Below, in pieces: positions 10,909 to 20,896 of a DNA stretch of 64,000 bases. Each line of letters begins with the position of its first letter. The first letter of the stretch is position 1. Origin of the DNA: Trichodelitschia bisporula. Taxonomy: Eukaryota > Ascomycota > Dothideomycetes > Phaeotrichales > Phaeotrichaceae. The notes under the pieces are model-generated. The model ran no database searches. It saw only the letters and a program-made list of their open reading frames with translations, and was not told the DNA's origin. The stretch covers positions 265,101-329,100 of the forward strand of contig ML996690.1 of assembly GCA_010356995.1 (NCBI GenBank), given 5' to 3'. Position numbers and translations under genes: made by a program.

Positions 10909-11070
10909 TGTAGATTATTGGTAATGGGGGGTTGAGATGAGGCTTTTGGGGAGGATGCAGCTCGTGGGGTTGGTTCCAGGGTACGGTACGGGAGGGGTGC
11001 GGGACGTGTGCCGAGGGGCCCCGCACTTGCCGTTCCTCAAGGCAACTTGGCGTGGTGGGGTGGACAGGGG
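10909..11070. other. Upstream flank of cab4
   Basis: A short purine-rich promoter region of the cab4 gene, merging into the tandem repeats that follow. Confidence 0.4.
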
Positions 11071-11515
11071 TGTCCGGTTTGGGGATCAGGCTGAGGAGCG
11101 GGGCCCGTCAAGTGGTGGGACGAGAATAGTGGAGGCGGCCTCACTCTGCTAAAGCTAAAGCTCTCTTTGGATCAGCCGTTTTTGAGGTGTGCTTACATGC
11201 TGCCTACATATTGTGAAGACTGGTTGAGTCAGGAATATCCGGTTTGAGGATCAGGCTGAGAAGCGGAGCACGTCGAGTGTGCGAGGACGGTAGATATGCC
11301 CTCGCCATGCTTCTGACTACTTTCCCTTTTGCATGCCCATTTTTGGATGCGCTTGCATGCTGCCGGTATTGCGTGGACCATGCTGAACGGGACAGACCAG
11401 GCTGAGAAGTGGAGCACATCAAGTGTGAGAGGACAGTCATTTGCCTCACCATACTTCTACCAACTAACCCTTTCCATCACCCGCTTTTGGATATGCTTAC
11501 ATGTTGCCTAGACCG
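11071..11515. repeat. Three degenerate tandem units of about 155-165 bp
   Basis: Units begin near 11071, 11236 and 11388. Shared landmarks are CAGGCTGAGAAGCGGAGCAC (with changes in each copy), GTGTGCGAGGAC, CTTTTGCATGC, and a TGCTTACATGCTGCC segment at the end of each unit. Copies differ by many substitutions, so the array is old. Confidence 0.75.
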
Positions 11516-11749
11516 GATAGCCGCACTCAAAGAACCAGAGTTACAGTAGCGCATGGTGTACATATTGCCTTTCCCGATAAGAGTCGCCTTGATGTGCCCG
11601 AGGGGGCGGACAAACAGGCTCCAGGCCGGATTGGCTGCCTTGTTTTCCGGATCACCTTCGCCTTCTCTAGGCTGGTTCCCATCAAGGCTTACAAACACCG
11701 GGTTGATACACAAACCGATGCCTCGCTGGTGTCCAAACCTCTAACGGGA

Positions 11750-11757
11750 TATATAAG
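11750..11757 (+). promoter_or_regulatory. TATA box candidate
   Basis: TATATAAG followed by a GC-rich stretch, about 210 bp upstream of the small Cys-rich open frame at 11966. The spacing is acceptable for a gene with a leader near 180 nt. Confidence 0.4.
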
Positions 11758-11965
11758 CCCGCGGAGTCGCCTGCGATCTAGTTCAACAAGCACTTCCCGC
11801 GAGTTTCCCAGACAACACTTGCAATAGCGACATACGACGTATCGACCTCATCGAAAGCGAGAGAGCCAAAGCCTTGTGCTCTACCAATATCACTGAAAGC
11901 TCAGACCTCCTGTACGTCTATTACTCCTGCAATTGTTCCCTGTCTAATGCTCCGCGGGAACCGCA

Positions 11966-12067
11966 ATGGCCTATAAGGGGACTCCTGTGCTCGTTAGTGG
12001 TGATGCTTGGTTGTGCTGCGAGGAATACTATTGTCAATGTGGCTCTTGTGATATTCTGTCCTGCTGA
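11966..12067 (+). CDS. Possible 33-residue Cys-rich peptide
   Basis: A short open frame, MAYKGTPVLVSG then DAWLCCEEYYCQCGSC and DILSC. Six Cys sit in the last 17 residues as CC, CxC and CxxC. The ATG has a purine at -3 and G at +4, is the first ATG after an in-frame TAA, and lies downstream of a TATA box. There is no signal peptide and no intron within the frame. The Cys spacing recalls small metal-binding (metallothionein-like) peptides, but I do not recognise the family. A chance open frame of this length is quite possible, so the call rests on the Cys clustering and the promoter. Confidence 0.35.
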   Translation: MAYKGTPVLVSGDAWLCCEEYYCQCGSCDILSC

Positions 12068-14065
12068 ATGCGGACCATAGTCACAAGCGTTGCGGCGGCG
12101 GCTATGTGAGCCTGGGTTGACCAATTCATGTCTAAGCTCCATTTCATGTGTCCGGTCCTCGATGGCGCCGGACTAGTTAAGAAATCGACCAGATATGACG
12201 TGCCCTGAGTCCTTACTTTGCTCGTGATGTTCGTTCATACTCGAATATATCGGTAGTCCGAAAAACCGGAGGATCAGCAATGCCGTCCTTTGAAAGCCTG
12301 CTTGACACCCAGTTAATGTCCGAGTCATGAAGTTGTGGAGTAGGAGCATTGCTCATCTAGGAAAGGGCACCCTACAGCAATTTTAACCTAAACACGCATT
12401 TAGTCTCGAGCGGCTCATCCGATGCTAGTGTGACATTCATCGTACAATCCTGATTACACCTTCAAGGCCGCTTGGCCATCCCTGAACCAATCTTCCAATC
12501 CACAAGTCCGTCCCTGAACCCATAGCCGCCAGCAAATATACTTATCCGCCACTGAACACAATTTCCCAATCATTCCACCACGTATTGCAAGCCTTTTGAA
12601 TAGAGGAGACGATCAAGGGGAGGATGAGGATATAAGAGAAGGGGTAACTTGTCTTTGGAGGAGATGTGAAGTGTGTTTGGAGGTTGGAGCATCTCGACTT
12701 AAAGGTCTGCTTAGATCTCATTCCTCAAATGTTGGTGTTTAGAGGTTGGTTGGTTCGCCGCTATATGCGGAGCTTCGTCGTTTCTTTTTAGATTTAGGTT
12801 TGCGTATGGATTTATACAATCTCATCGAAAGTGTCATATTTGTCGACGGAGTCATTGACAATTTGACTTCGAAGCTGCAGCGCCATATCAGATGTCGGAG
12901 AGTTTCCTTCGGAGATTCGGACGAGCAGGGTTGAATTGATGTGTTTGGTTTGGAGTAAGAGTTCTGGAGGATGAAGTCACAAAGAGCAAAGCCTCGGGTA
13001 TATGAAGATACTCGTCGTGATTCGAAGGCTTAGTTCAAAGGGTGAGGTTCCAAAACCGGAGCTGCCGCGAACATCGTCTGGATTCCGAGGCTACCACGCT
13101 TCTAAACCGAGTGATATATCGTCCGCCACAGACAGTCACCACAAGAAATGGATTGCCACAATCCAGGGGAGCCGGACAAAGATCATCCTGAACTCCCGAT
13201 TGGGTCCGTCGAGGGAGCGAAGACTGATCAGATATATTCCGCCCGCGTTGGAATGGGGCGGGCGGAGAACATCCGCCATCTAGGTACTGACGTTGCCACG
13301 GTCGAGTACGCAGGTGGATGCAGGGGATTGAGGGATCCCGGCGGGGAGAGTAGAGGGGTTGGTTCTGCTCGGGGGCCGGTTTTCGATACCGCAGGTTTGT
13401 GAGCGGCGAGCGAAGGTCTGTGGATTGGCCGTTTTGGTTGGCAATACGTATGCCGGTCCGGCTTGGGGACCGTCAATTTGTTCTCGGTCCGGTTCGAGGA
13501 CCGGCATAACCCCCGTCTGATATGAGGGTCAGAGGGGAGTGAGTTGTATGCGCAGGAAGCACAGGGTGAGAGTTCCTAACGCTCCAGGGCTGGCAGTTAT
13601 TGATTTGCCGTGAACCTTGTCTGGACGCCTGCAAGCGCGTTGAGATATCGCGCTTGGTTGGCAGCCCAGTCCTTGGTCCGGCCGTCGGAGTCTCTGCCCA
13701 TCTCATTTACAGCGGCGAGGAGAGAAGTAATTGCCATTTCAGGCAGCACCTGCGATTCTCCGGAGAAAACGCCGTAGATGATATCTGGTCTTCGTTAGCA
13801 CATATGCTGGGTCGGGCGTGACGAGCAAACAAGACAAGGGATTTCGCATCAGGTTGTCAGAGATGTATGTCATCAATGAAGTTGCAGACAATGATAGTAT
13901 TCGGAAATCAATCATCATGCGAGGGAATGAGGGAATGAATAGAGGAAGGTACTTACATAGAGTTAGACTGCTCGGAGGCCGCATTGGAGGCCGGTTGCCC
14001 GCATTTGTGCCGGCGTGAAGGGGAGACTTGGGAATGGAGGGTTGAGTTGGATCCCTCCATCCCCA
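12068..14065. other. Gene-poor stretch, 2 kb
   Basis: No gene is supported. The sequence is more AT-rich than the gene-dense parts. It holds an inverted repeat at 13449-13508 (11-bp perfect arms TATGCCGGTCC/GGACCGGCATA, with a smaller hairpin inside). Open frames of 60-90 residues are not protein-like. Confidence 0.45.
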
Positions 14066-14565
14066 GGTCGGCGGCTGAAAGGGAGTTGTCCAACCGCTAG
14101 TAGGAGAGACGATCTTATGGGACTGGTTTTAGCCAGACCCGTACTTATGGCAGGTCCCGAGGCGTGCATATGCTGATATGCACGTCTGGACCGCCTGCCA
14201 GCTTTTGGAGGCAAAGCTGACGTACGGGTCGGCGATTGAAAGGCTGTTGTCCAACCGCCAGTAGGAGACACGATCTCGCGGGTGGTTGAAACCAGACCCG
14301 TACCTATGGCAGGTCCAGAGGCGCATATTTGTTGATATGCGCATCTGAGCCGCCTGTCAGCTTTGGAGACAAGGCTGACGTACGGGTCGGCAATTGATAT
14401 ATTCTCCAGTCGGAGAAGGCACGATGCTGTCTGCCGAGTTGGGTCGAGGATCCTTCTTAACCAAAATCCGGAAACACCAGAACTTGTTATTGTGTGCGTG
14501 TTGAACCAGCTGCCAGGCAGATTTTGAAGCCGAGCAGAGGTAGGCACGCCCCGTTCCACCCTCCA
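14066..14565. repeat. Tandem repeat, three units of about 160 bp
   Basis: Units start at 14066, 14227 and 14385 with GGTCGGCG/AATTGA, then TTGTCCAACCGC, AGTAGGAGA and ACGATC. They end in CCGCCTGCCAGCTTT and GCTGACGTACGGGTCGG. The first two are close copies with about 80-85% match by eye. The third is more diverged and slightly longer. Confidence 0.85.
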
Positions 14566-14696
14566 CAAGTCCTGGTCGATCACCATCAACCAGAACCGGG
14601 GAGGACACTTGCCTCTCGCGAAGTGAGAGAGGGCGCAAAGAAGAGCAAAGGCCGAGCTCCGAATACTGGGTGACGGAGAATCGAGAAGATCCAGCG

Positions 14697-15870
14697 TTGT
14701 CGAAGCAGTACTTCTAAAGAGGGAAACCGGAACATGTCGTGGGCTTGACGCTGGTCCAGGTTCCTCCACATCCTCATCTTCTATGCCAGCGGGTCCACCA
14801 ACCCACCGACACCAAGGAGAATAAAACAGACACCCAAATGTTGCAGGCGTTCATAATTCTCAGATCGGCCATGAGAACAGTTGAAGGCGGCAATGTGCAC
14901 GAGCTCCCCACCACCAGAGCGCTCATGCTGCCATGGTACCAAGTAGAAGACTAAGTACCAACCCAATTTCTTGAGGACTGGAAACGGGCAAAACGGTGCG
15001 CAGTTGTTGTATACCGGAGATGTCCCATCGTAAACTGATTGCAGGACAGAATGCGGCTGTCCTCGGGAGAGTGAAGACAACGACGGCTTGACCGGGAAGG
15101 CTCGAAGACTAGAGTGCTCCGATCGCCGAACATCGGATAGTAGAAGAGATCGGCGTTGTCGAAGCAGTAAGGAGTGAAACCGGGAAGACGTCGCGGGCTT
15201 GAAGTTCGTCCAGTTTCCTCCACTTCCTCCATCCGCATGCCAGAAGATCCACCAATCAGCTGACACTAAGGAAGACTCGATAGACACGTAAATTCTGTAG
15301 GCATCCACCAATCCTAGTTCTAGATCGACCATGAGACCAGTCGAAAACAGCAATATGCAAGAGCTTCCCCCACCACAAGAAAGCTCATGCGGCCAGGGTA
15401 CCAGAGCGGAAGACTCAGTACCAGCCCGATCCTGGAGACCGGAAACGGGCGAAACGGTGCGCGATTGTGGTACACCGGAGATGTCCCATCGAAAGCTGAT
15501 TTCAAGACGGGGCGTCGCAGTCCTTGGGAGACGAAGACGGCGAGAGCATGCTAGCGGGTCCAGCCCGTTAACACCAAGGAGGACAAAATGAGCGCGTAAT
15601 TGTTGTAGGCGTCCATAAATGTCAGATCGACAGTGAAGATAGTCGAAGGCAGTAATATGCAAGAGCTCCCCCACCACAAGAAAGCTCATGCTGCCAGAGT
15701 ACCAAGCGTAGGACTCAGTACTAGCCCGATCACTGAAGACTTGAAACGGGCCGAAGCGATGCGCAGTTGTTGTTGCACCTAAGTTGCCCCATCGAAAGCT
15801 GATTGTAAGACGGGAGTTCGCGGTCGTCGGGAGAACAATGACGGCGAGAGTTTGGTCGAGAAACTTCGAA
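14697..15870. repeat. Large degenerate tandem duplication, three copies
   Basis: The segment CGTTGTCGAAGCAGTA occurs at about 14697 and 15154. The segment with ACACCAAGGA...GTTGTAGGCGT...AAGAGCTCCCCCACCAC...CTCATGCTGCCA...TACCA occurs three times, beginning near 14789, 15246 and 15556. Copy spacing is about 457 then 310 bp, so the last copy lacks the 5' part. A minus-strand open frame crosses the array but its repeats fall in different frames, so I do not call it a gene. Confidence 0.75.
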
Positions 15871-15889
15871 GGAGGATCAGAAGAATCGA

Positions 15890-16330
15890 CGACGATGCTC
15901 GAGCAATCGGCTCGCAGCTCAGGCAAGTGACATGTTAACACTTACCTGGCCGGAGTGACGAGCAGGAATCCTGTACCGTGTGGACGTGACCACCATAGTC
16001 CACACACAGTGCTCATTTCGGAGACAGAGAGCTGAAGTGCCGTTTGCTAAGGGCAGAGGAGGGCGCGGTTTCTACAGTGTCGAGCAATCCCGTTGAAGAA
16101 GAGGCTCGATCCATGAACTCGTAGCTCAGGCAAGTGACATGTTAACACTTTCCCGGCAGGAGGCAGCAAGGGTCCTGTACAGTACGAGCATGACCACCAT
16201 AGTCCGCACACAGGGCAGCTGATCTCGGTGACAGAGCAGTGAGCCGAAGCGCAATCCATTGAAGTTGGAGGAGGGCGCGGCTTCCGAACAGTGTCAAACG
16301 ACCACCATTAAGAACACATCGGGAGGATTG
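15890..16330. repeat. Tandem repeat, two units of about 207 bp
   Basis: AGCTCAGGCAAGTGACATGT occurs exactly at 15916 and again at 16123, with TTAACACT following in both. Shared flanking blocks are GACCACCATAGTCC, CACACAG, GAGACAGAGAG/GGTGACAGAG and GAGGAGGGCGCGG. On the minus strand the first unit contains a strong donor-like CCAGGTAAGTG, so a lost gene is possible. Confidence 0.8.
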
Positions 16331-16615
16331 ATCTGAAGGATTGGAGGCGCAGATAGCCAGCGGAATGGTCAGGTAAGATCGAGACGGCCACAGCAAGACA
16401 CCTGAAATGCTAGTTAGTAACTGTTAACTGTAATGGGAGAGGAGGTGAGAATACGTACCACGTGGGTGCTCGTAAGAACAAGAAAAGAATGAGATCAATA
16501 TCAAAACAGGGTCTCAACCGGCCTATCCCTTAAAGTACGACGACGCAGACGCACCATCCCACGTGGCATCTTCGGCAGACATGCACACTCAAGCCATCGT
16601 AGAATTGATGAGGCT
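16331..16615. other. Intergenic flank
   Basis: This is the junction between the repeat region and the 3' side of the acidic-repeat gene. Nothing further is recognised. Confidence 0.4.
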
Positions 16616-16864
16616 TTAGGAGGACTCTGACGAGGATTCCGACGAGGAGTCTGACGAGGATTCTGACGAGGAGTCTGACGAGGATTCCGACGAGGAGTCT
16701 GACGAGGAGTCTGCCGGGGAGCCTGACGAGGAGTCCGACGGGGAGCCCTGCACATTTGAGTCTGTATTCTCAGCCTCCTCCCTCTCCAGTCCCCACTCGT
16801 GCAGGAACTGGAAGAGGCGAGCCATCTCAGCCTCCCGCGCCGCCCGTTCAGCCTCCTGCGCCAA
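16616..16864 (-). other. In-frame tail beyond the stop of the acidic-repeat gene
   Basis: Directly after the TGA at 16867-16865 the same frame stays open for 83 codons. It continues the composition of the gene (AQEAERAAREAEMARLFQF) and then enters a Ser/Asp/Glu run built from SSSD and SSSE units, encoded by a tandem GAC-GAG-GAN minisatellite. It reads as the natural C-terminus of the upstream protein, separated from it by one stop codon. Confidence 0.55.
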
Positions 16865-18595
16865 TCACTCAGCCTCCGCCGCTTCCCAAGCTAGCCGCCT
16901 CTCCACGTCATTGTAGGCAAACGCGTCGGGAAGGCCCAGCCGCCGAACGTCAGCCAGGACGTCGGGGGGTGGGGTTGACTCGGGCTCTTCGTCCTCATCC
17001 TCGTGGTCGTCGATATAGACGGGTTGTGGCAATGGCGGGAAGTACCCGACGCTTCCCTGCCCATGGTTGTATGAGTACCCCTGGTACCTGGCGTGATCCA
17101 TCCGGTTTTGGAAGGTGTAGGGCTGATCAAAGATCAGTTCGCTCGGCCGAACGTCCTCTGGAGTCCCGGGGATGGCGTCGCTGTCGTGGAAGTGCGCCCC
17201 GTCCATCTCCGTGAAGGTCTCCCAGTCGAGAGTGTCCTCCTCAGACGGATAGCCTGGGTAGGTTGGGGAGACGAATGGAGAAGAGTCCTCCTCGGAGGGA
17301 TAGTCCGGGTAGGTTGGGGAGACGGATCCAGGAGAGTCCTCCTCGGAGGGATAGTCGGGGTAGGTGGGCGAGCCAAATTGAGGCGGCGACGACGGCTCTT
17401 CCTTGATCTCCGGTGACGACGGCTCTGGCGATGACGAGTGCTTCGACGAGTACTCCGGGTACGTCGGGGACCCAAACGGCGGCGGCGACTCCCCTTCTTG
17501 TTTGATCTCAACATGATCTTGGGTGGCGTCGGGATTCTCCTCTTCCTCAGCCATGAAGGCCTCCAAAGTGTCACGAAGGTTGTTCAGAGGGACGCCCTGG
17601 TGCGGCGAGCCCGACCACCGAGGCGTGGACTCCCTGATGCCTAAACTTTCCTCCGGGACAAACCGCACACGCTTGGAGGGAGCTTCGCCAACAGCGGCGA
17701 ACGGATCCGCAGCTCGCTTCCGCGTCGAAGACACCGCAGCAGGCCCCGCAGACGACCCTTCCGCACTGGCCGGGCTCTGGTGCTCCGTGCCAACAACTTC
17801 AACGTTAAACGCAGCCATATCAGGCGTGTGCGGCATCCCCCAATGAGAGGGAGAGTGGATTCTCGCGTGCTTGCGAGCAGGAGCGGCACTGGTAGCATCA
17901 CCTTGAACAGCGACACACTTGCGCTTCCGAGAAGCAGGCAGAGGCGCGACGCGTTGATGCTCAGCCACCCGCTGCCGCAGCGCTTGAGAGCGCGCACGAC
18001 GGCATGGTGAATCCAACTCGGGGCATTCCCAAGATGGCGCCTTTTTGGCTTTGATCCGAAGCCATGCCTTCGGAGCCGGCGACTGTGCCGGTGTCGGAAC
18101 CGGTGACGGAACCGGGGGCAGAACTGGCGATGGAGCATCTCCCCTAATACGACGCGATTGTCTTACCCTGTGTACTAGAAACATCAGCAAAGGCCCAAAC
18201 CATAAGAAGCTCAACTTACCAGGTGCAGCGGTCAGGGGCGCTTGTGGCAAGCCGGTGGTCGTCTGCAAGGCCACGCTGAAAGCACTACCTGCGACCACGG
18301 TGGGCTGCGTACTCGCATGCTCATTCTTGGGAACACTGGCCTTTGGTATCGCCCTTGCCTCCATCTTCGGTTGGGCTTTATCAGCCACGACCGTCAACTT
18401 CCTGGTGGGTTTAACCGCAGAGCCAGTCGTCTTCGCTCGCTTAACTACCTTGGAGGGCTCGAACCTCGCAAGGCGTTCGCTGGGCAGCCGCCCGCCAGTG
18501 GGCGAAGGGACGCCCGGGTCCGCAACGCCGCTCGCGATAGCGTGCGCCGGGGCCTGCGCGGCAATGCGCGCCTGAAGCCGAGTGACTGGAGCCAT
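16865..18595 (-). CDS. Unknown protein with SPTYPxYPSEED repeats
   Basis: Model: exons 18595-18220 and 18174-16865, 561 residues. The 45-bp intron starts GTAAGTTGAG and has a CTGAT branch and TTTCTAG end; its length is a multiple of three, so the unspliced frame is also open and would insert an out-of-character hydrophobic stretch. A later acceptor near 18128 is an alternative. The N-terminus MAPVTRLQARIAAQ is followed by basic, Pro/Ala-rich disordered sequence with nuclear-signal-like KRAKTT and SRKRKC. Residues about 375-460 hold three to four repeats of FGSPTYPDYPSEEDS, acidic and Pro/Tyr-rich. The C-terminal part (YNDVERRLAWEAAEAE) looks helical. I do not recognise the family. A nuclear or scaffold role is only a guess from composition. 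Confidence 0.65.
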   Translation of the reverse strand: MAPVTRLQARIAAQAPAHAIASGVADPGVPSPTGGRLPSERLARFEPSKVVKRAKTTGSAVKPTRKLTVVADKAQPKMEARAIPKASVPKNEHASTQPTVVAGSAFSVALQTTTGLPQAPLTAAPGKLSFLWFGPLLMFLVHRVRQSRRIRGDAPSPVLPPVPSPVPTPAQSPAPKAWLRIKAKKAPSWECPELDSPCRRARSQALRQRVAEHQRVAPLPASRKRKCVAVQGDATSAAPARKHARIHSPSHWGMPHTPDMAAFNVEVVGTEHQSPASAEGSSAGPAAVSSTRKRAADPFAAVGEAPSKRVRFVPEESLGIRESTPRWSGSPHQGVPLNNLRDTLEAFMAEEEENPDATQDHVEIKQEGESPPPFGSPTYPEYSSKHSSSPEPSSPEIKEEPSSPPQFGSPTYPDYPSEEDSPGSVSPTYPDYPSEEDSSPFVSPTYPGYPSEEDTLDWETFTEMDGAHFHDSDAIPGTPEDVRPSELIFDQPYTFQNRMDHARYQGYSYNHGQGSVGYFPPLPQPVYIDDHEDEDEEPESTPPPDVLADVRRLGLPDAFAYNDVERRLAWEAAEAE

Positions 18596-19528
18596 CTCGA
18601 CGAGGGTGGTGGGTAGTGGGTGGTGGGTGATGGGAATGGTGGCTTGCTGAAATCGATTGCTGAAAAGCAAGATAAAGACAACAAGTGGTGATCGCGAACT
18701 GAAGAGAAAGAGAAAAGGTTGTGGGGAGTTGGAGGACTGAGTACTTAACCCCCCCAGCGGTGAGCGGCGGCTTGGCATTGAGTGAATGGTTTATTGTCGG
18801 GGAACGTTGGTAAGAACTTTTGGTAGACATTTTAGAAAGATGCGCCTTGGGGTTCTGCCGGAGCGGCTGGCGTTGTCGTTATATATCAGTTGAGACGGTA
18901 TAAACTTGCGAGGCTGTCGTCTCAGCCTGGCCAAGACTTTATATATCCGAGCACTGGCCAACATCAGACAGGTACCTCGAACTTCCAGGCCGCCAAACAC
19001 TTACCAGCCTTTCCTTCAGCTTTCGGGGAGTATATGAGCTACATTAATGGTGAACAGGACATGAGAGCCATTATAACCCACTCGAAAGGTTTGCCATGAA
19101 TTGGCCTTGGTTTGCGGAGGCTTGCTCTGGGAACGTTGTACCTCGTACCAAAGCATTGACGATCGGACTTTTCACTATTGGAAATGGCCAGAAATCTCGC
19201 ACGCAATGGGCAAAGGAGCAGCATCCGTGATTGCTGCTGGATGGAGGATCTGATTAAAGGTATTAGCAAAACACACCAACGGGTCAGGGCTTATCTTGCC
19301 AACCGTCTCATGGGAAGCTCAGGTCGCCGTCGAGCAACAGCTACGCAAATCACAAATCCACAAAGCATGTCATCAATCACAAATCACCGAAAACACAAAC
19401 TTTCGACCACACCACATTGCATCGGAAGAGCTGTTTTGCAGATCCATGCTATCTGATATGAACATCGAAAACGCCCTCAGGCCATGCCCATAGACCCATA
19501 TCAAAAGCTAGAACTCCAGCAACCCATC
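18596..19528. other. Intergenic, nothing recognised
   Basis: This is the promoter side of the acidic-repeat gene and the 3' side of rps2. Two TATATA motifs (about 18880 and 18941) are seen. No gene, repeat array or RNA is supported. Confidence 0.45.
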
Positions 19529-20422
19529 CTAGTACCGCTTGCCCTCACGCAGCACGTCACCATACTCCTCGAGCGGGCTCCGCACAAGCTTCGTCTCCTT
19601 CCACAGGTTGGGGGTAAGGAAGCCGTAAGTGTTGGAGACGGCCTGGAAAGTAGCCTTGAGTGTGTTCTCGAGCGTCTTGGTGGAGCCGGACGAGGCGGTG
19701 TAGGCGTCCTGCACACCAGCCAGCTGCAAGAGACGCTTGACAGCAGGGGAGGCGACAAGACCGGTACCGCGGGGAGCAGGGATAAGCTAAAAACGTAAGC
19801 AATACCCATAACGCACACACGCTTCACGTACCCGAACAGTGACACTGCCACACTTGCCGCTCTCCTTGGTAGGCAGAGAGTGCGGCTCACCGAGGTTGGT
19901 GCCCCAGTAGCCTCTCCGAATCGGCACAACGCTGAGCTTGGCGATGATGATAGCGGCGCGGATAGCGGTCGCGACTTCCTTGGAGGTCTTGATGCCGAGA
20001 CCAATGTGACCCTCAGAGTCACCAATGACCACGATGGCCTTGAAGCGCGTGCGCTGACCGGCGCGGGTCTGCTTCTGAACGGGCTTGATCTGTTGCGGGT
20101 GTGAGCGGCGCCCTCTGCGTTACACGACCATGCGCACCTTCATAACCTCATCCTTGAGCTTCGGCAGGAAGAAGTCGACAATCTGGTACTCCTTGATGGG
20201 CAGGGAGTGCAGGTAGATCTCCTCCATGGACCGGATCTTGCCCGCCTTGACGAGACGGCCCAGCTTGGTCACCGGCTGCCACTCCTTCTCCTCGTTCTTG
20301 TTGCCGCCGCGACGACCACGACCGCGACCACGACCGCGACCACGGTCACCACCGGCACCACGGTCGCCACGGGCACCGAAGCCACCACCACCACGGGCTG
20401 CAGGAGCGGGAGCGTCAGGCAT
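19529..20422 (-). CDS. rps2: 40S ribosomal protein S2 (uS5)
   Basis: Model: exons 20422-20138, 20089-19832 and 19786-19529; introns of 48 and 45 bp, both between codons; 266 residues. The N-terminal 35 residues are the Gly/Arg (RGRGRGRG) tail typical of eukaryotic uS5, often arginine-methylated. The S5 domain follows: [60 protein letters not shown] and [18 protein letters not shown]. The C-terminal domain has [20 protein letters not shown] and [10 protein letters not shown]. It is a core small-subunit protein near the mRNA entry site, important for decoding fidelity. The length and all blocks are complete. The call is essentially certain; intron ends are fixed by the conserved protein. Confidence 0.97.
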
Positions 20423-20896
20423 TTTCAAGGATGTAAAATCTATAGAATTCAATTAGCAAGGTGTTCGGGTCCTGAAGATTTACGTCGTCATGGAAATCCT
20501 CGCAGCGCAGGGTGGCATACCGGAGAGGGCGTTTTGTGGTGGGAGTTGTCGACGCGGTGGGTTGATTTGGAGGTTGAAAGTGGGATCTCGCTTAGGTGGG
20601 GAACAATTTCGTGCCAAGGCGCCTTACCAATATTGGAATCGCACCTGGGGTGTCCTGCCAAGCATTTCTTCCACTTCAGATGGGTTGCAGCGCGTCCCAA
20701 TATGCACCTTGTCACGGTCACGTAGGATGTTGTAACGGAGCAATGATGATATTGCTAGCTGCTAGCTGATGGCTGATCTGAAGCTTTTCACAGCAACTCT
20801 GAAGTCTGCATACAAAACGCCTCACGAATTGGACTGCCCTGTCCTCACCATCGTCCTTGCCTCAGCGTGATTGCAGAATCTCTTCCTCACTTCAAC
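20423..20896. promoter_or_regulatory. Divergent promoter between rps2 and med8
   Basis: 474 bp lie between the two start codons. A polypyrimidine-like stretch (on the minus strand) precedes the rps2 ATG, as is usual for ribosomal protein genes. No single operator can be named. Confidence 0.45.

Noticed and set aside
14781-15941. Minus-strand open frame of 386 residues as a gene
   Set aside because: It spans degenerate DNA repeats that fall in different frames, so the reading is not conserved between copies. Kept only as a repeat and a finding.
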